DNA of 64,000 nt from Streptoalloteichus hindustanus (GTDB taxonomy: Bacteria; Actinomycetota; Actinomycetes; Mycobacteriales; Pseudonocardiaceae). Below, piece by piece: positions 52,933 through 61,915 of the stretch. The notes under the pieces are model-generated. The model was not told the origin of the DNA and did not search any database. It saw nothing but the letters and a program-made list of their open reading frames with translations. The stretch spans positions 38,683 to 102,682 of the forward strand of contig NZ_FQVN01000017.1 of NCBI RefSeq assembly GCF_900129375.1. Direction: 5' to 3'. How positions within the stretch are numbered: position 1 is the stretch's first letter; every line of letters begins with the position of its first letter. The position numbers and the translations under genes were made by a program.

Positions 52933-55245
52933 GTGCTGATCCTGGTGATCGCCCACCTCGTGGTGGCGGCCCTCGTGCCCCCGGCGGCCCGCCGCTGGGG
53001 GCCGAGGGCCCTGCTGGCCTTCGCCGCGCTCCCCACCGCCGCGCTCGCCTGGACGCTGACCCGCGCGCCGGGCGTCCTCGCCGGCGAGGCCGTTCGGGAG
53101 ACGGTGAAGTGGGCGGGCACCCTGGACCTCAGCTTCGCGTTCCGCCTCGACCCGCTCGCGCTGCTCGTGCTCCTGCTCGTCACCGGAGTCGGGGCGGCGG
53201 TGCTGGTCCACGGCGCCTACTACCTGGACGACGCCGACGCCGGGCGGGTCGGCGCGCTCCTGCTGGTCTTCGCCGGGGCCATGGTCGGTCTGGTCACCGC
53301 CGACCACCTGATCACGCTCTACGTCTTCTGGGAGCTGACCACGGTCTGCTCCTTCCTGCTCATCGGCGGCGTGGGCGCCACCCGCGCCGAGCGCAAGGCC
53401 GCGTTGCAGGCCCTGCTCGTCACCGCCCTCGGCGGCCTGCTGATGCTGCTCGGCCTGGTGATGCTCGGCGAGGCGGCGGGAACCTACCGGCTGTCGGCGA
53501 TCCTGTCGGCCCCGCCCCGGGGCGGCCTGGTGGAGGCCGCGCTGGCGCTGGTGCTGGTCGGGGCGTTCACCAAGTCCGCGCAACTGCCGTTCCACCCGTG
53601 GCTGCCGGCGGCGATGGTCGCCCCGACCCCGGTCAGCGCCTACCTGCACGCCGCCGCCATGGTGAAGGCCGGCGTGTACCTGGTCGCGCGGTGGACACCG
53701 GCGTTCGCCGACGTGCCCTTCTGGCGACCGGCCGTGCTCGTCGTCGGGCTGCTCACCCTGCTCGTGGGGGCGTGGCGGGCGTTGGCCGAGACGGACCTGA
53801 AGCGGCTGCTCGCCTTCGGCACCGTCAGCGAGCTGGGGCTGCTGATGGTGCTGTTCGGCGCGGGCACCCCCGTGGCCGCCTCGGCCGGGGCCGCCATGCT
53901 CCTGGCGCACGGCGCGTTCAAGGCCGCCCTGTTCCTGCTCACCGGGGTGCTGGACCACCAGCTCGGCACCCGCGACGCGCGGGAGCTGTCCGGCGTGGCG
54001 CGGACCTTCCCCGGGCTGGCGGCGGTGGCCGTGCTCGCGGCCGCGTCCATGGCCGGACTGCCACCCCTGGTCGGGTTCCTGGGCAAGGAGGCCAGCTACG
54101 AGGCGTTCGCCGGCGATCCCGTGGTGTTGGCGCCGCTGGTGCTGGGCTCGGTCCTCACCGTCGCCTACAGCGTCCGCTTCCTCTGGGGCGGGTTCGCCAC
54201 GAAACCAGGAGTGAAGGCCAGCGCGGGCCAGCGTCCCACGATCGGGTTCGTGCTGCCCCCGGCGGTCCTGGCGGCGGCCGGCCTCCTGCTCGGACTGTGG
54301 CCGGGCCTCACCGACGACCTCGCCCGGGGCTACGCGAACGGCTACGGCCCGACCCAGGAGTACCACCTCGCGATGTGGCACGGGTTCACCGCGCCGCTGC
54401 TGTTCTCCGCGGTCGCGCTCGTGGCCGGCGTCGGAGTGGGCTGGGCGTGGGACCGCCTGGCGGCGCTACGCGCCCGACTTCCCCGCGCGCCGGAAGCACA
54501 ACGCGGGTACGAGTACGGGGTGCGCGGCCTCGACGCCCTCGCGCTCCAGCTGACCCGGCGCACCCAGGTCGGCTCGCTGCCGCTGTACCTGACGGTGATC
54601 CTGCTCGTGGTCCTGGCCGGCCCCGGCCTGCTCCTGGCGCTCCACGCGCCCACGAGCGTCCCCGCCACGATGAACGGCCTGGTGGTGCAGGTGCCCCTCG
54701 GCGTGCTCGTCCTCGCCGCCGCGATCGCCGTGCCCCGCGCCCGCCACCGGCTCAGTGCCGTGCTGCTCACCGGCGTGGTCGGCTACGGGGTCGCGGGCCT
54801 GTTCGTCGCGCACGGCGCACCGGACCTCGCCCTGACCCAGTTCCTCGTCGAGACGCTCGTCCTGGTCGTCTTCGCGCTGGTGCTGCGCCGCATGCCGGTC
54901 CGCTTCACGCCCCTGCGCCGGGGGTGGCGACTGCACTGGCCCCGCTGGCTCGCCGCCGGCGGCGTCGGGCTGATGGTCGGGGCGTTCGCGCTGCGCGCCG
55001 CCGCGGCCCGCGACCAGCCCGCGATCTCCCACGCCTACCTCGACCACGCCGAGCAGGCGGGCGCGCACAACGTGGTGAGCGCCGTCCTGGTCGACTTCCG
55101 CGCCCTGGACACCCTCGGCGAGATCGGCGTCCTCGCGGTGGCCGCGGTCGGCGTCGCGAGCCTGGTCGTGGGCGCGCGCCGACCCCGCCGAGGCCAGGAG
55201 CAGGAGCGGGAGCGGGAGCGGGAACGCGAGGAGGTGCCGCGGTGA
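52933..55245 (+). CDS. mnhA: Mrp antiporter subunit A
   Basis: A 770-residue polytopic membrane protein with the NuoL-like proton-translocation domain (FWELTTVCSFLLIGG; LPFHPWLPAAMVAPTPVSAY; DLKRLLAFGTVSELGLLM) and a C-terminal MnhB-like extension (APDLALTQFLVETLVLVVFA). It is the large subunit of a Na+(K+)/H+ antiporter complex in the cytoplasmic membrane. First of seven genes, all overlapping or close. GTG start at 52933. The C-terminal tail is Glu/Arg rich. Confidence 0.92.
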   Translation: MLILVIAHLVVAALVPPAARRWGPRALLAFAALPTAALAWTLTRAPGVLAGEAVRETVKWAGTLDLSFAFRLDPLALLVLLLVTGVGAAVLVHGAYYLDDADAGRVGALLLVFAGAMVGLVTADHLITLYVFWELTTVCSFLLIGGVGATRAERKAALQALLVTALGGLLMLLGLVMLGEAAGTYRLSAILSAPPRGGLVEAALALVLVGAFTKSAQLPFHPWLPAAMVAPTPVSAYLHAAAMVKAGVYLVARWTPAFADVPFWRPAVLVVGLLTLLVGAWRALAETDLKRLLAFGTVSELGLLMVLFGAGTPVAASAGAAMLLAHGAFKAALFLLTGVLDHQLGTRDARELSGVARTFPGLAAVAVLAAASMAGLPPLVGFLGKEASYEAFAGDPVVLAPLVLGSVLTVAYSVRFLWGGFATKPGVKASAGQRPTIGFVLPPAVLAAAGLLLGLWPGLTDDLARGYANGYGPTQEYHLAMWHGFTAPLLFSAVALVAGVGVGWAWDRLAALRARLPRAPEAQRGYEYGVRGLDALALQLTRRTQVGSLPLYLTVILLVVLAGPGLLLALHAPTSVPATMNGLVVQVPLGVLVLAAAIAVPRARHRLSAVLLTGVVGYGVAGLFVAHGAPDLALTQFLVETLVLVVFALVLRRMPVRFTPLRRGWRLHWPRWLAAGGVGLMVGAFALRAAAARDQPAISHAYLDHAEQAGAHNVVSAVLVDFRALDTLGEIGVLAVAAVGVASLVVGARRPRRGQEQEREREREREEVPR

Positions 55246-55793
55246 GCGCGGACCGGCCCGGGCCGGACACCCCACCGAGGCCCCGGGGCAAGCACCAGCC
55301 GCGCGACCGGTGGCTGCCCGGGGCGCACGAACTCCCGGTGCCCCGCCGCTCGATGCTGCTGGAGGTCGTGACCAGGCTGGTGTTCCCGGCCGTGCTGGTG
55401 CTCTCGCTGTACCTGCTCCTGGCCGGGCACCACCGCACCGGCGGCGGGTTCAGCGGGGGACTGGTGGCCAGCCAGGCGTTCGTGCTGCGCTACCTCGCCG
55501 GCGGGCGCGCCGACCTGGCCCGGGCGGCGCCCGCCGAGCCGCAGAAGGTCCTCGGGGTCGGCCTCGCGCTGGCGGCGGCGGTGGCGTTGACGCCGCTCCT
55601 GCTCGGCCAGCCGGTGCTGACCAGCGCGGTGCTGCACGTCGAGCCACCGGTGTTCGGCCCGGTCGAAGTGCCCTCCAGCCTGCTCTTCGACGCCGGCGTC
55701 TACCTGGTCGTCGTCGGCGTGACGTTGAAGTTGCTGCGCTCGCTGGGCGTCAGGATCGAGCGCGAGACCGACAACGGCGGGGAGGCCCGGTGA
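55242..55793 (+). CDS. mnhB: Mrp antiporter subunit B
   Basis: A 183-residue membrane protein with MLLEVVTRLVFPAVLVLSLY and the MnhB motif GHHRTGGGFSGGLVASQAFV. The N-terminal ~35 residues are a charged cytosolic extension. GTG overlaps the subunit A stop (GTGA). Confidence 0.9.
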   Translation: MSADRPGPDTPPRPRGKHQPRDRWLPGAHELPVPRRSMLLEVVTRLVFPAVLVLSLYLLLAGHHRTGGGFSGGLVASQAFVLRYLAGGRADLARAAPAEPQKVLGVGLALAAAVALTPLLLGQPVLTSAVLHVEPPVFGPVEVPSSLLFDAGVYLVVVGVTLKLLRSLGVRIERETDNGGEAR

Positions 55794-56176
55794 ACCCCCT
55801 CGACCTGACCGTGGTCCTCGTGGTGGCCGGCCTCTACACGGTCGGGTTCCTCCTGGTGCTGGACCGCTCCCTGATGCGCGTCGTGCTCGGCTTCGCCGTC
55901 CTCGGGCACGGCTCCAACCTGCTGCTGCTCGTCGTGGGCGGCCGACCCGGCGCGGCCCCGGTCCTGGGCACGGTGGCGCCGGGGGAGATGGCGGACCCGC
56001 TGCCGCAGGCGATGGCGCTCACCGCCATCGTGATCACCTTCGGCCTGACCACCTTCCTGCTCGCCCTGGCCTACCGGTCCTGGACGTTCACCGGCCACGA
56101 CACCGTGCGGGACGACGTGGAGGACCGCCGCCTCGGCTCGGTCGCCGACCGGCGCGCGCGGGAGGAACGGGAGTGA
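55790..56176 (+). CDS. mnhC: Mrp antiporter subunit C
   Basis: A 128-residue NuoK-like protein with three membrane helices: LTVVLVVAGLYTVGFLLVL, VLGFAVLGHGSNLLLLVVGG and ALTAIVITFGLTTFLLALAY. GTGA overlap with subunit B. Confidence 0.92.
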   Translation: MNPLDLTVVLVVAGLYTVGFLLVLDRSLMRVVLGFAVLGHGSNLLLLVVGGRPGAAPVLGTVAPGEMADPLPQAMALTAIVITFGLTTFLLALAYRSWTFTGHDTVRDDVEDRRLGSVADRRAREERE

Positions 56177-57696
56177 ACGTCCTGCTCGCGCTGCCCGTCG
56201 TGCTGCCGGTCCTGGCCGCCGGGGTCTCCCTCACCCTCACCCGCCGCCCCACCGCGCAGCGCGCGATCGGCGTCGCGGTCCTCCTCGTCGTGCTCGCCGA
56301 CGCCATCGCCCTGCTGGTGTCGGCCGACCGCGGCGGCCCACTGGTCACCCAGGCCGGGGGATGGCCCGCGCCCTTCGGCATCACGCTGGTCGCCGACCGG
56401 CTCTCCGCTCTGCTGCTGGTCGTCTCCACCACCGTGACCACCGCGGTGCTGGTGTTCGCCGTCGGCCAGGGCGTCGCCGCGCGCTCGCCCAGCCGCTCGA
56501 TCCCCATCTTCCACCCGGCCTACCTGACCCTGGTCGCCGGCATCGACCTCGCCTTCCTCACCGGCGACCTGTTCAACCTGTTCGTGGCCTTCGAGCTCAT
56601 GCTCGTCTCCTCCTACGTGCTGATCACCCTCAACGGCACCGCCCGCCGGCTGCGGGCCGGCATGACCTACACCATCAGCAGCCTGACCTCGTCCCTGCTG
56701 TTCCTGACCGCGATCGCCCTCGTCTACGCCGCCACCGGCACCGTCAACCTCGCCGACCTCGGCCGGAAGGTGGAGGGGCTGCCCGCCGACCTGCGGGCCG
56801 CGCTGGCCCTGCTGCTCCTGGTCGTGTTCGGGATCAAGGCGGCGATGGCGCCGCTACACTTCTGGCTGCCCGACAGCTATCCCACCGCCCCCGCCCCGAT
56901 CACGGCGGTGCTGGCCGGCCTGCTCACCAAGGTCGGCGTCTACGCGATGCTGCGCACGCAGACCCTGCTGTTCCCGCGCGAGGACGCGTGGCCGGTGCTG
57001 CTGGTGGCCGCGATGCTGACCATGCTGGTGGGCATCCTCGGCGCGCTCGCCCAGGACGACATCAACCGCATGCTGTCGTTCATCCTGGTCAGCCACATCG
57101 GTTTCATGGTGTTCGGGTTGGCGTTGTTCGACGTGCGGGGCCTGACCGGCGCGATCCTCTACGTGGTGCACCACATCACCGCCCAGGCCACCGTGTTCCT
57201 GGTGAGCGGACTGGTGGTGCGCCGGGCGGGAACGCCGGCGATGCGGAAGATGGGCGGGCTGCTGCGGTCCACGCCGGTGTTGGCGGCGCTGTTCTCGGTG
57301 CCGGCCCTGAGCCTGTCCGGCATTCCGCCGCTGTCGGGTTTCGTCGCCAAGTTCGCGTTGCTGCGCGCGGCCGTGGCCACCGGCGCGGCGCTACCCCTCG
57401 CGGTCGCGGCGGTCGCCGTGCTGACCAGCCTGCTGACACTGCTCACGCTGGGCCGGGCGTGGGTCCGGGTGTTCTGGAGCGAACCGGGGGAGCCACGACG
57501 CTCCACAGTGGACTCGACGCCCCGGCCCGGCACGCGCGTGATGCTCGGCGCGGCGAGCGCGCTGGCCGGCTTCGGGGTGCTGGTCGCCGTCCTGGCCGGC
57601 CCGCTGGCCGCCCTGAGCGGCCGGGCCGCCGCCGACCTGGTGGACCGGCGGCCGTATCTCACCGCTGTGTTGGGGGCCGCTGATGGGAATCCGTGA
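56173..57696 (+). CDS. mnhD: Mrp antiporter subunit D
   Basis: A 507-residue NuoM/NuoN-like subunit: DLFNLFVAFELMLVSSYVLI carries the conserved Glu, FGIKAAMAPLHFWLPDSYPT the conserved Lys and channel motif, and QDDINRMLSFILVSHIGFMV the second block. GTGA overlap with C; the stop lies within the start of E. It contains a copy of the recurrent palindrome at 57502-57513. Confidence 0.92.
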   Translation: MNVLLALPVVLPVLAAGVSLTLTRRPTAQRAIGVAVLLVVLADAIALLVSADRGGPLVTQAGGWPAPFGITLVADRLSALLLVVSTTVTTAVLVFAVGQGVAARSPSRSIPIFHPAYLTLVAGIDLAFLTGDLFNLFVAFELMLVSSYVLITLNGTARRLRAGMTYTISSLTSSLLFLTAIALVYAATGTVNLADLGRKVEGLPADLRAALALLLLVVFGIKAAMAPLHFWLPDSYPTAPAPITAVLAGLLTKVGVYAMLRTQTLLFPREDAWPVLLVAAMLTMLVGILGALAQDDINRMLSFILVSHIGFMVFGLALFDVRGLTGAILYVVHHITAQATVFLVSGLVVRRAGTPAMRKMGGLLRSTPVLAALFSVPALSLSGIPPLSGFVAKFALLRAAVATGAALPLAVAAVAVLTSLLTLLTLGRAWVRVFWSEPGEPRRSTVDSTPRPGTRVMLGAASALAGFGVLVAVLAGPLAALSGRAAADLVDRRPYLTAVLGAADGNP

Positions 57697-58222
57697 CCGG
57701 CTTCGGCAGGCGTGGCGACGACGAACCGGCGCGATCGGGCTCGTGGTGGTGTGGTTGCTGCTGTGGGGCTCGGTGACCCCGCTCGCGGTGCTCGGCGGTG
57801 TGGTGGTGGCCGCGTTCGTGGTGGTGTTGTTCCCGTTGCCGCCCTTGGCGCACCGGCTCCGGGTCCGTCCACTGTGGCTGGTCGTGCTGTTGGTCCGGCT
57901 GCTCGTCGACCTCGTCGTCTCGACGGTGACGGTCACGCGGGAGGTGGTGCGCCGAGGCGGCCGCGTGCGCACGGCGATCGTCGCGGTGCCGCTGCGGGTC
58001 CGCTCCGACCTGCTGGTCACCCTCACCGCCAACGTCGTCTCGGTGACGCCGGGGACGCTCGTGATGGAGCTCGACCGGAACGCGGGCGTGCTCTACGCGC
58101 ACGTGCTGCCGGCCCCCGACGACCCCGAGCGGGTGCGCCACGAGGTGTGGGCCATCGAGCGGCAGGTGGCGCGGGCGTTCGGCCCGGACGAGGACGTCGA
58201 CGCCGCGCTCCGCCGGCCCTGA
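57683..58222 (+). CDS. mnhE: Mrp antiporter subunit E
   Basis: A 179-residue protein: two or three N-terminal helices (AIGLVVVWLLLWGSVTPLAV), then the cytoplasmic MnhE domain LTANVVSVTPGTLVMELDRN. Its ATG lies 14 bp inside subunit D. Confidence 0.9.
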   Translation: MGIRDRLRQAWRRRTGAIGLVVVWLLLWGSVTPLAVLGGVVVAAFVVVLFPLPPLAHRLRVRPLWLVVLLVRLLVDLVVSTVTVTREVVRRGGRVRTAIVAVPLRVRSDLLVTLTANVVSVTPGTLVMELDRNAGVLYAHVLPAPDDPERVRHEVWAIERQVARAFGPDEDVDAALRRP

Positions 58223-58240
58223 GGACAGGGGAGGGAAACC

Positions 58241-58501
58241 ATGGGGGTCGTCTTCACGATCGTGCTGGGCCTGCTGGCGGCCTCGGCGTTGCTGGTCGTG
58301 GTGCGGCTGCTGCGCGGGCCGGGCGCCCTCGACCGGATCGTGGCGGTGGACGTCCTCGTCGTCCTGCTCGTCGCCGGAACGGCGGTCCAGATCGCCATGA
58401 CCGGCCGGGGCGGCAACATCGCCCTGCTGGTGGCGGTCGCGTTGCTCGCGTTCGTCAGCTCCATGACGGCGGCCCGCCTGGCCAAGGAGCGGGAGCTGTG
58501 A
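58241..58501 (+). CDS. mnhF: Mrp antiporter subunit F
   Basis: An 86-residue three-helix protein with RLLRGPGALDRIVAVDVLVV, the MnhF signature. Short gap (18 bp) after E with GGGGAGGG as SD. Confidence 0.9.
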   Translation: MGVVFTIVLGLLAASALLVVVRLLRGPGALDRIVAVDVLVVLLVAGTAVQIAMTGRGGNIALLVAVALLAFVSSMTAARLAKEREL

Positions 58502-58902
58502 CGAGCGTGTCCGACGTGGTGACCTCGGTCTTCCTGCTGGCCGGCGCCTCCTCCTGCCTGTGGGGCGCGGTGGGGCTGGTGCGGTTCCCGGACACCCCGG
58601 CCCGGCTGCACGCGGCGGCGAAACCGCAGTCCTTCGGACTGCTGATGATCCTGGTGGGCACCGCGCTGCGCGTGACCCCGGGCCAGGCGGCCCCACTCGT
58701 CCTGGTCGCCCTCGTCCAGTTCGTGACCGCGCCCGTCATCGCGCAGGTCGTCGGCCGCGCCGCCCACCACGGCGACGCGATCAGCAAGGACAACCTGGTG
58801 CTCGACGAACTCCGCCAGCCCGGCGAGCGACGGCCCAGCGACCGCCAGCCCGTTGACCGAGGCCCGGACGCGGGGCGCGGCGACGGCCCAAGGTCACCCT
58901 GA
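58498..58902 (+). CDS. mnhG: Mrp antiporter subunit G
   Basis: A 134-residue protein with LVRFPDTPARLHAAAKPQSF, the MnhG signature, and three helices; the last ~35 residues are a charged tail. GTGA overlap with F. Last gene of the operon. Confidence 0.9.
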   Translation: MTSVSDVVTSVFLLAGASSCLWGAVGLVRFPDTPARLHAAAKPQSFGLLMILVGTALRVTPGQAAPLVLVALVQFVTAPVIAQVVGRAAHHGDAISKDNLVLDELRQPGERRPSDRQPVDRGPDAGRGDGPRSP

Positions 58903-59024
58903 GGGGCGGCATCGCTGACCCGATCAGCGGGCGATGCCCGCTGGCCCCGGCGGGCACGGCGGTGGTTGGTGAGACTGCCTCCCGGAAGATCCGAGGTAGC
59001 CGCTCTCCACGGGGGTGACGACAC

Positions 59025-60476
59025 GTGAGACTGTCCGGTGCCCGACTCAGTCAGCGTCTGATCGTGATCGCGGTCAGCATGACGAGCTTTCTGCTCCCCG
59101 CCACCGCTGTCGCGTCACCGGGGACGGCCGTTCCCGAGGTCCACGCGCTCCCGCGGCACGCGTCGAGTTCTCCCACCGCCCGAACGCACACCCTGACCCT
59201 GCCGGCGCTGCCGTCCGCCCAGTCGGAGCGGAACCGACTCCGGATGACCATGCAGCGCGCCGACTTCCAGCCCACGGGCTACTACCTCCCACCCGACCGC
59301 CCGCTGACCGTGACAGCGCACCCCCACGGCCTCCGCAAGGGCGCCAAACTGGAGCTGCAGGTCAGCGCTCCCGGCCTGGTCCAGCACGACAACCCCGACG
59401 GCGAATCCGCCGACGTGCGGACGTACCCGCTGCGTGAGGGCACCACTACGGTCACCGACCCCAAGGGCGGCGTGCTGTCCGTGCGGTACGTGACCGACAA
59501 GGGCCTGTTCGAACGCGTGGCCCCGCGCGTCACGATCGCCTTCGACGAGGCCGCCGAGCCGCTGCCCTTCTACGTGCTGGGCCACAGCGACGAACGCGAG
59601 TGGCGGGCGATGCTGGAGCGCACCGAGGTGCCCTATGCGCAACTGGTGAGTGACCGCGTCATCGTGACCGCCCGCACCTCCACCTTCCGCGAGCAGGCCC
59701 CGAGCCCGCACGCCCTCCTGTCGACCTACGACGAGATCGTCGGCGTCGAGGAGGAGATCAGCGGCCTCGACGGCGAAACACCCTCCGACGTGCCGACCCC
59801 GCTGCGACACTCCATTGTGGAAGGAGGCAGGAAACCCGGCTTCCCCTACGCCAGCGACCAGGTCGTCAGCATCCCCACCGACAGCGCCCGGGCCTTCCTC
59901 ACCGTCGACGGGCTGAAGTCCTTCTGGGGTGGCTGGCACGAGATCGGCCACCACCACCAGTTGGACCCCACCGACTGGCCGGCCATCCAGGAGGTCTCGG
60001 TCAACCTCTACTCCCTGGCCGTCCAACGCCACTTCCTCGGCGCCGGACCCGGCCCGGAGCACGGCACGCTGAAGGAGTGGGAGGACACCAAGAAGTTCCT
60101 GGAGAAGGTCCAGACGGACAAGCTGGACTACAACAAGGAACCCGTCGATGACGACGACTACTACTGGTACGCCTTCGAGCGTCTCGTGATGTACGAACAG
60201 CTCCGCGTGGCCTTCGGCGACCACTTCTACCCGGCGCTGCACAAGGCGGCCCGAACCCGGGACCCCCAGGCGTCCGCCCTCGACAAGCAACGCTTCTTCA
60301 TGGTCGCCGCGAGCCAGATCTCCGGCCGCGACCTCACGGACTTCTTCACCAAGTGGGGCTGGATCAACCAGCTCGACGCCGACGGCGGAAAGGCCCGCAT
60401 GGAGATCGGCAACCTCAAGCTCCCCCCACCGAAGACCGACCTGTCCCGCACCCCCGTCTACGGCGCCACCGAGTAG
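59025..60476 (+). CDS. Secreted M60-like (enhancin/mucinase) metallopeptidase
   Basis: A 483-residue protein with an N-terminal signal peptide (RLIVIAVSMTSFLLPATAVA then SP). The zinc site is GGWHEIGHHHQ near residue 303 (HExxH in the M60 form HExGHxxQ), with a conserved downstream Glu region EVSVNLYSLAVQ. An N-terminal beta domain (~60-190) with GYYLPPDRPLTVTA fits the M60 N-domain. M60 enzymes cleave mucin-type glycoproteins in many bacteria; here the natural target is unknown. GTG start; ends before a possible structured RNA and terminator. Confidence 0.87.
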   Translation: MRLSGARLSQRLIVIAVSMTSFLLPATAVASPGTAVPEVHALPRHASSSPTARTHTLTLPALPSAQSERNRLRMTMQRADFQPTGYYLPPDRPLTVTAHPHGLRKGAKLELQVSAPGLVQHDNPDGESADVRTYPLREGTTTVTDPKGGVLSVRYVTDKGLFERVAPRVTIAFDEAAEPLPFYVLGHSDEREWRAMLERTEVPYAQLVSDRVIVTARTSTFREQAPSPHALLSTYDEIVGVEEEISGLDGETPSDVPTPLRHSIVEGGRKPGFPYASDQVVSIPTDSARAFLTVDGLKSFWGGWHEIGHHHQLDPTDWPAIQEVSVNLYSLAVQRHFLGAGPGPEHGTLKEWEDTKKFLEKVQTDKLDYNKEPVDDDDYYWYAFERLVMYEQLRVAFGDHFYPALHKAARTRDPQASALDKQRFFMVAASQISGRDLTDFFTKWGWINQLDADGGKARMEIGNLKLPPPKTDLSRTPVYGATE

Positions 60477-60540
60477 CCGGCGCTCCGGCCGGCCCGGCCG
60501 GGACCTCCGGACGCCAGGTCAGGACTGTGGTCCCCGGCGT

Positions 60541-60692
60541 GTCGCTGGCGCCTGAGCCAAGCTGGATACCAGCGACGGGGTGAACCTCGTAGACCGGAAT
60601 CGGGGCCGGTGAGGGTAAGCCCAGTGGTTCGGGGGAACCGGGGTCGCGCCCCTCGGCTCGGTCTTCCAGGGCTGACGAGCAGAGGCAAGCAG
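60541..60692 (+). ncRNA. Candidate structured RNA: chain of short hairpins
   Basis: A gene-free stretch with ordered local stems. GTCGCTGG (60541) pairs with CCAGCGAC (60569). ACCGG (60593) pairs with CCGGT (60606), GGTTC (60626) with GAACC (60635), and GGGG (60640) with CCCC (60649). Purine-rich linkers such as GGGTGAAC and GAGGGTAAGC lie between them. The density of stems and lack of ORF suggest an RNA. A fragment of a group II intron is one possibility; no catalytic core was identified. Strand assumed as that of the upstream gene. Confidence 0.4.
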
Positions 60693-60726
60693 GGTGGGGT
60701 GGCTGGTGGGGACCAGCCACCCCACC
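60693..60726. terminator. Strong terminator, 15-bp perfect stem
   Basis: GGTGGGGTGGCTGGT (60693-60707), GGGG loop, ACCAGCCACCCCACC (60712-60726), then TTCTCATTT. It separates the M60 gene and candidate RNA from the convergent DUF397 genes. Confidence 0.9.
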
Positions 60727-60742
60727 TTCTCATTTCCGCAGA

Positions 60743-60967
60743 TCAGCCGTGGTCGAGCTGACCTTCCTTGACCGCGTCCACGAACGCCTCGAAGGCCGGC
60801 TGCGTGAAGACGAGCGCGGGGCCGGTGGGGTTCTTCGAGTCCCGCACCGCAGCGATCTCCGCCACGGACGCCACCTCAACACACTGGCCGTTCTGGCCGG
60901 AGGAGCGGCTGGACTTGCGCCACTTCGCGTCTGACAGATCAGGTCCTATCACCAGAGATCTCCTCAT
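60743..60967 (-). CDS. DUF397 protein
   Basis: A 74-residue protein with the DUF397 motif KWRKSSRSSGQNGQCVEVA and VRDSKNPTGPALVFTQPAFE. In actinomycetes these lie next to XRE regulators (as here, 61916-62770) and are linked to development (BldB-like context) or pairing with such regulators. Confidence 0.9.
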   Translation of the reverse strand: MRRSLVIGPDLSDAKWRKSSRSSGQNGQCVEVASVAEIAAVRDSKNPTGPALVFTQPAFEAFVDAVKEGQLDHG

Positions 60968-61523
60968 CTTCTGTCTCGGTCAGCTCAGATTGAGCCGCCC
61001 TTCCTTCACCGCGCTGACGAACGCGGTGAAGGCGGCCGGTGCGAAGACGAGCGCGGGGCTGGTGGGGTTCTTCGAGTCCCGCACCGCAGCCACGGTCTCG
61101 CCGGCGGCCACCTCGACGCAGTTGCCGCCGGTCTGCGCGCTCTGGCTCGGCTTCCGCCAGTCAGCGCCGGCGGGTGCAGTCATCGGAGCTACCTCGACAC
61201 AGTTGCCGTTCTGGCCGGAGGAGCGGCTGGACTTGCGCCACTTCGCGTCTGACAGATCAGGTCGTACCACCAGAGATCTCCTCATCTTCTGTCTCGGTCA
61301 GCTCAGGTCGAGCCGCCCTTCCTTCACCGCGCTGACGAACGCGGTGAAGGCGGCCGGTGCGAAGACGAGCGCGGGGCTGGTGGGGTTCTTCGAGTCCCGC
61401 ACCGCAGCCACGGTCTCGCCGGCGGCCACCTCGACGCAGTTGCCGCCGGTCTGCGCGCTCTGGCTCGGCTTCCGCCAGTCAGCGCCGGCGGGTGCAGTCA
61501 CCGGAGCTACCTCGACACAGTGT
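60888..61523 (-). repeat. 318-bp near-perfect tandem duplication
   Basis: Copy 1 spans 60888-61205 and copy 2 spans 61206-61523. Sampled stretches are identical over most of their length, differing at a handful of positions (near 60945, 60989 and 61183). The repeat covers the 3' half of one DUF397 gene, the gap, and the 5' part of the next. It is a recent unequal duplication. Confidence 0.92.
60980..61285 (-). CDS. Double DUF397 protein (duplication-derived)
   Basis: A 101-residue protein with two partial motifs: KWRKSSRSSGQNGNCVEVAP and then ADWRKPSQSAQTGGNCVEVA, VRDSKNPTSPALVFAPAAFT. The tandem duplication fuses the N-terminus of one copy to a second copy. Twelve bp separate it from the next gene. 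Confidence 0.85.
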   Translation of the reverse strand: MRRSLVVRPDLSDAKWRKSSRSSGQNGNCVEVAPMTAPAGADWRKPSQSAQTGGNCVEVAAGETVAAVRDSKNPTSPALVFAPAAFTAFVSAVKEGRLNLS

Positions 61524-61582
61524 CCGTTGGAGGCTCCGCTTCGGCTGGTCTTCCGCCAGGGGTCGATCTTGCTGATTGCCAT
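61298..61582 (-). CDS. Double DUF397 protein (duplication-derived)
   Basis: A 94-residue protein: MAISKIDPWRKTSRSGASNG and then the same second motif as the previous gene, almost identical at DNA level. ATG at 61582 has GAGGG as SD. Confidence 0.85.
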   Translation of the reverse strand: MAISKIDPWRKTSRSGASNGHCVEVAPVTAPAGADWRKPSQSAQTGGNCVEVAAGETVAAVRDSKNPTSPALVFAPAAFTAFVSAVKEGRLDLS

Positions 61583-61651
61583 GCACCCTCCCGCCTGCTC
61601 GTGAGATGACCGCACATCAGGGTACGAACGGGGAACCTTGCTGAGGATGCG

Positions 61652-61687
61652 CGACGGCGGGGGCCACCCGATTGGCCCCCGCCGTCG
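61652..61687 (-). terminator. 14-bp hairpin inside the XRE/DUF397 row
   Basis: CGACGGCGGGGGCC (61652-61665) pairs with GGCCCCCGCCGTCG (61674-61687). It separates the XRE-DUF397 pair from the three duplicated DUF397 genes. Confidence 0.8.
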
Positions 61688-61699
61688 AAGGTTTGCAGA

Positions 61700-61894
61700 T
61701 CAGCCGAGGTCGAGCTGGCCGCGCTTCACCGCGTCCACGAACGCCTCGAAAGCCGGCTGCGCGAAGATGAGCGCGGGGCCGGTCGGGTTCTTCGAGTCCC
61801 GCACCGCTGCGTCATCCTTGAACGTGGCCACCTCAACGCAGGCACCGTTGCCTTGGCTGCGGCTCGACTTCCGCCATGTCACGGGGGCAGTCAT
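61700..61894 (-). CDS. DUF397 protein next to XRE regulator
   Basis: A 64-residue protein: TWRKSSRSQGNGACVEVATF and VRDSKNPTGPALIFAQPAFE. Shortest and most ordinary copy, 21 bp downstream of the XRE gene; the ancestral partner. Confidence 0.9.
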   Translation of the reverse strand: MTAPVTWRKSSRSQGNGACVEVATFKDDAAVRDSKNPTGPALIFAQPAFEAFVDAVKRGQLDLG

Positions 61895-61915
61895 TACCCC
61901 TCCCCGGTCGTAGGG

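Noticed and set aside
60541..60692. c-di-AMP (ydaO-type) riboswitch
   Set aside because: The stems do not follow the ydaO order I know, and no gene start lies downstream on that strand.
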